Source of the DNA: Rutidosis leptorrhynchoides | Taxonomy: Eukaryota > Streptophyta > Magnoliopsida > Asterales > Asteraceae | Assembly (NCBI RefSeq): GCF_046630445.1 | Contig: NC_092333.1 | Span: 709,236,501 to 709,300,500 of the forward strand | Reading direction: 5' to 3' | DNA length: 64,000 nt | Shown: in pieces, positions 60,084 to 64,000 of the stretch | Numbering within the stretch: the stretch's first letter is position 1 | Layout of the letters: the number at the start of each line of letters is the position of its first letter | Made by a program: the position numbers and the translations under genes | The notes under the pieces: model-generated | What the model was told of the DNA's origin: nothing | The model's database searches: none | What the model saw: only the letters and a program-made list of their open reading frames with translations

Positions 60084-63000
60084 ATGATTAAGCAAATACT
60101 AAATAAGCTTCCTAAGAAATCATCTTCAAAATCTTCTCATAATGATGAAAGTAAGAATGAAATTGACTCTGCTGCTATAAATTCATCATCTAGTAAAGTT
60201 TCAAATTCGAGTTCATTAAAATCGAATAACGAAATTAATGCTATGAAAGCAGGTCCTGTTTGTGTGACCCAAGTGTTGGAAGTATCTAATCATGATTCTT
60301 ATGAAGCATTACCTAGCTTTCGAGCCGTATCAAATTCAGAAAAACACAATTTATTCATCAAGAAGTTGAATATGTGTTGTGTAGTGTTTGATTTTAACGA
60401 CACGTCTAAACATTTGAAAGAAAAAGATGTAAAGAAACAAACTTTGCTCGAGCTAGTTGATTATGTTTCTTCAGTTTCCTCAAAGTTCAACGAGGTTACA
60501 ATACAAGAAATCACGAAAATGGTGGCTGCTAATTTGTTTCGTTGTTTGCCTAATTTGAATAACGAAAACAAGGTCTTAGATTTGTATGATCAAGAAGACG
60601 ATGAATTCAGTATGGATCCATCGTGGCCGCATTTGCAACTCGTGTACGAGTTCCTTCTTAGGTTCGTAGCTTCACCTGAAACGGACGCAAAACTTGCGAA
60701 AAGATATATCGATCATTCTTTCGTGTTGAAACTTCTTGATCTTTTTGATTCTGAAGATCAGAGAGAAAGGGAGTATTTGAAAACAATCATGCACCGAATT
60801 TATGGAAAATTCATGTTGCATCGTCCGTTTATTAGGAAAGCGATAAACGATATCTTTTATCTTTTCATATTTGAAACTGGTAAGCATAATGGTATTGCTG
60901 AATTGCTCGAGATTTTGGGTAGTATAATAAACGGGTTTGCGTTGCCATTGAAGGAAGAACATAAGGTTTTTCTTGCCCGTGTTTTGATCCCACTTCATAA
61001 ACCTAGAAGTTTGTCGATTTATCAGCAGCAGTTATCGTATTGTGTTGGTCAGTTTATTGAAAAAGATTATAAGTTGGCTGATATGGTGATTCGGGGGTTA
61101 TTGAAATATTGGCCCGTAACTAATAGTTCGAAAGAGGTTATGTATCTTAGTGAGTTGGAGGAAATTCTTGAAGTTACGAAGGATGCGGAATTTGAAAAGT
61201 GTATGGTCCCTTTGTTTCGACAGATTGGTCAGTGCCTCAATAGTTCGCATTTTCAGGTATGCATTTCAACGGTTCATTTGATTATCATTTATAACTTTGG
61301 TAGTAACTAGTAAGTAGAGGTGGCGAAATGGGTTGGTCAGGAGGACTACTAGGTCTATACGGGTTCAAGTCAGAATGGGTCAATAAAGCTTGGGTTGGGC
61401 CTGCCCACCAAAGACTTGTCCATTCCTGCTGAAATCTGTACATAGTTACTATTATTTTATTCAATCAATATAATAAACATTATTATAAAATTATTAATAC
61501 CATTTTCATTATTTAGAAAGAAAAAAAATTATTTAAGGTTGTTATAGTTCTGGAATACACGTTGGAAAACTTCTGACCCGTTTGGCGGTTTAAGGTTTTT
61601 AGCTAAATTGTATATGTGTGCTTCCTCAAATCATTATAAGCAAAATATACAATCTGAATTCACCTGTATATTTGAAGTTGCCGGTCTACCTCTAGTACTT
61701 AAGACCATATATATCCCGGAGTCAAACCATAGGCGATAGATGACATGGCAAAAACTGACGCGAGGTGTCACCATTTGATGGACGGAGGCGTTAATCACTT
61801 AGCTGACGAAAAAAGGAAAAAAGGTGGCGTTTGTTTTTTTTTTCCAGCCAATCAGGATTTAACACATATTTATATATATTGTTAATTTTATTTTTCCCAC
61901 CCAACTTCCAATCAAATTTTACTACATCACCCAAAAGATTTCCACTCAAATTTAACACTTCACCATTATTTACCTTCACGCCTATGACATTGTCATGTCA
62001 CAACATAAAACCACTTTTTGCCCAAAAAGTGTACCATTTGCCTCCACGTCCACGTCACAGTTAAGGTTAAAAGTGGTCTAAACACTTCAACTGACTTGAA
62101 TCAATATTGTCTAATTCATATTTCAAAATTTATAATTCTGTATCCCATTCCCACTTATATGAATAATAAGACGAATTAAAAAATGTACTTGTCGGTAATA
62201 AAGATTGAAGCCATACTTATGATTTTTGTGGAGATTCAGGAATTGCAAATAATTTCTTTACATGCTATAAATAATATCAACAGACGATCTTTTTATTTCT
62301 TCAAAGGCAAAAATATATTAATAACAAATAGAGAACAATTCAGAGGATAGCATAACCAATAACCAACTATATCAACTCGATATAGAAACCACAAACAATG
62401 AACCCATCACAACATGAAAATACATTTGTAATGATTGGTTAACCCACTTAAGATCCCATAATTCTGCCACTTTGATCACATTTCAAGTCTTCTTAAGCTT
62501 GAGACTCGCAATCTTTTGCTTCACATACATAACAATGGATTTGTAAACATCATCAGCAGACCTTCCAGCATGCCCCAAATACTCTTTTGTTCCTTTCAAT
62601 CAATATTTGATAAATAGTGGCTGCAATGGTAATGGTAATACGGTATATAACATTCCAAATATTTTTGAGACTTGGATACCTAGCAATACCATGAACTATA
62701 GCATGAAGATATGATTGAAGGCCTCTGAAAATTACCTTTTGCTTCAGATTCATCCGGACCTTATATGTATATCCACATTTAAAATACAAGTGTGCATGAG
62801 AATTAACTTGGGTATCACGAAACACACATTTAAACTGCTTGTTTGGGTACCATTTTTGAAGCTTATCATTGATAACTTTTTTTGGAATTGAATACACAGA
62901 CCCCCAACACTAGGACTATGGATAACATTAGAAGTCCATCTCCACAAACACTAGCAATAGTATATGTTTTCAAGTGAGTTTCTAAGATAGCACAGATACT

Positions 63001-63613
63001 AAGGCTCTCATCCCATATTAAACAGATGATCTTTTATGTGGATATACGTATTCTTATGTCTTATCTGTTAAACTGTCGTGAAATCACCACCCTTATTTAT
63101 AATATAGTTATGTAAGATCATTCACTAAAAATTCTTCAGGGAGGCATTTGGTAATAAACATAAACATCACAATATGTTATCACGCCTGTTGAAATTGTAA
63201 TGTGGGTGATAAATAATATTAATCTCATGTGGTGACAGGTAGCAGAACGTGCGTTGTTCCTGTGGAATAATGAGCGTATAAGGAATCTGGTCAATCAAAA
63301 CCGCAAGGTGATTCTTCCAATTATATTTGCCTCTTTGGAGAAAAACACACACAATCATTGGAATCAAGCCGTGCAAAGCCTCACCGTAAATGTCAGAAAA
63401 ATATTCTCAGAAGCTGATCAATTACTATTCCAAGAATGCATTATCAAGTACCGAGAATATGAAACAAGTGAAAAGCAAAGGCTCGAAAAGCGACAGTTGA
63501 CATGGAATCGATTGGATGCTATTGTCATCACCCAAAACGAGGCTAATTTAGTCATTTCCAGGTTTAATTCTTCTGTCACTATCCCTACTGCTGCCATCAC
63601 CACAGTGAATTAA
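60084..63613 (+). CDS. Protein phosphatase 2A B' (B56) regulatory subunit, two exons
   Basis: Exon 1 is 60084-61256 and exon 2 is 63239-63613, joined in phase 0 between SSHFQ and [12 protein letters not shown], for 515 aa. Start chosen at [10 protein letters not shown], the usual N-terminus of plant B' proteins, although an in-frame ATG lies 15 codons upstream. Residues 1-60 are Ser/Lys-rich and variable. The B56 HEAT-like domain covers about 85-490 with [14 protein letters not shown] (181-194), [27 protein letters not shown] (264-280), [16 protein letters not shown], and NHWNQAV in exon 2. B56 subunits direct the PP2A core enzyme to substrates, in plants including brassinosteroid and stress signalling. 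The frame is clean and the length is normal. It looks like a working host gene; the paralogue is not assigned. Confidence 0.93.
61315..61694. mobile_element. Possible hAT-like MITE in the intron
   Basis: It starts TAGAGGTGGCGAA and ends GGTCTACCTCTA, giving an imperfect terminal inverted repeat of about 8-12 bp. The interior has GGGTTGG, GGGTCAA words common in such elements. The expected 8-bp target duplication is not clear (CTAGTAAG and GTACTTAA). Confidence 0.4.
62480..62950 (-). pseudogene. LINE 3'-end relic (zf-RVT region)
   Basis: The - strand encodes a piece resembling the zinc-binding region after plant LINE reverse transcriptase: KLQKWYP, C...[10 protein letters not shown], then [16 protein letters not shown]. 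After a frameshift it continues [14 protein letters not shown] and a Lys-rich end with a stop. The family motif is HLFFEC followed by IWxERNxRxF. It is 5'-truncated and antisense to the PP2A gene. No poly(A) tail was seen. Confidence 0.6.
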
Positions 63614-64000
63614 TGAATAAATCAACTGAAGTGAAAGGTTTTGTGATTATTTTGATCTTGAAACGATTCAAACGAACAATTATAAGTGTTGAAATTTGAT
63701 TGTAGAATTCGAGATTTTTACTCTTTTACAGTCTTAGCCTTACTGGATCTTATTTTCGTTTGTATCATATTGTTTGTGATTTGTGATATTAAGATAAAAT
63801 TTCATGGTTGGTCCTCAAACGTTGTATCAAAAATTAAGATGAGACTTAAAGTTTAAATCGATCATGGTTGGTCCCAAGTTTTAAACATTGTACACGAATG
63901 GTCCTAGAATCGTGACTCTCCACCAGTTAAGTGAAACACATGATGGGTATTATGGTCTTTTATCTTCATTCACATTGATTTTCATCACTGTGTTTGCAAT
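63614..64000 (+). other. 3' flank of the PP2A gene and possible transposon end
   Basis: AATAAA at 63616 is too close to the stop to be an obvious polyadenylation signal. From about 63800 the sequence (TTTCATGGTTGGTCCTCAAACG... GTTAAGTGAAACACATGATGGGTATTATGGTC) follows the same scheme as the inner TIR of the MULE at 57573 (GTTAA... CATGTGAGGGTATTTTCGTC). It could be the left end of a related element that continues outside the window. Confidence 0.35.

Larger units (their letters stand above)
61257..63238 (+). other. Intron of the PP2A B' gene
   Basis: A GT donor (CAG|GTATGC) and AG acceptor (GGTGACAG|GTAGCA) bound 1982 bp. The position between HFQ and VAER is where plant B' genes usually have their intron, as I recall. 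It contains a possible MITE (61315-61694) and a LINE relic (about 62480-62950). Positions 61695-62479 and 62951-63238 hold nothing recognised. Confidence 0.9.

Overview
The window is eukaryotic, from a flowering plant. The evidence is long plant-type Ty3/gypsy and Ty1/copia LTR retrotransposons, tRNA-iMet and tRNA-Asp type primer binding sites, a MULE-type element, and a host gene with a GT-AG intron. Family style suggests a eudicot, perhaps Asteraceae; that is inference, as no search was run.

About 57 kb at the left is a nested stack of retrotransposons. The outermost visible layer is a set of old LTR pieces (40180-40900, 40902-41554, 55823-57293). An Athila-like gypsy element on the + strand (18203-40179, 'C') carries decayed gag, protease, RT, RNase H, integrase and an env-like third ORF. 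A Ty1/copia element (27078-35147, 'D', TSD tctcc) sits inside that third ORF. To the left is an old chromovirus on the - strand ('B'; LTR 15562-18001, pol remnants 13627-15547 and 438-508). Its pol is split by a complete, almost unmutated Tekay-like chromovirus (509-13621, 'A', TSD ataac). Positions 1-437 are the start of one more LTR.

Element A is the highlight. Its gag-pol is one open frame ending in a chromodomain. Between PBS and gag it carries two further intact same-strand ORFs: a 204-aa acidic protein and a 227-aa F-box protein resembling the plant At2g35280/At1g67623 type. The LTRs differ at only about six positions by eye, so this looks like a recent insertion of a retrotransposon carrying a host-type ubiquitin-ligase adaptor.

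At 41555-55822 a non-autonomous Athila-like element ('E', - strand, gag-protease only) occurs as a tandem LTR-internal-LTR-truncated internal array, apparently identical over about 6 kb. Elements C and E share a conserved 3' region and repeated PPT-like motifs.

The right end (57.5-64 kb) is more gene-like. It has a 1.5-kb MULE-type element with about 150-190 bp terminal inverted repeats, then a two-exon gene for a PP2A B' (B56) regulatory subunit (60084-61256 joined to 63239-63613, 515 aa). Its intron holds a possible MITE and a LINE 3'-end relic. No tRNA or rRNA genes or CRISPR arrays were seen.
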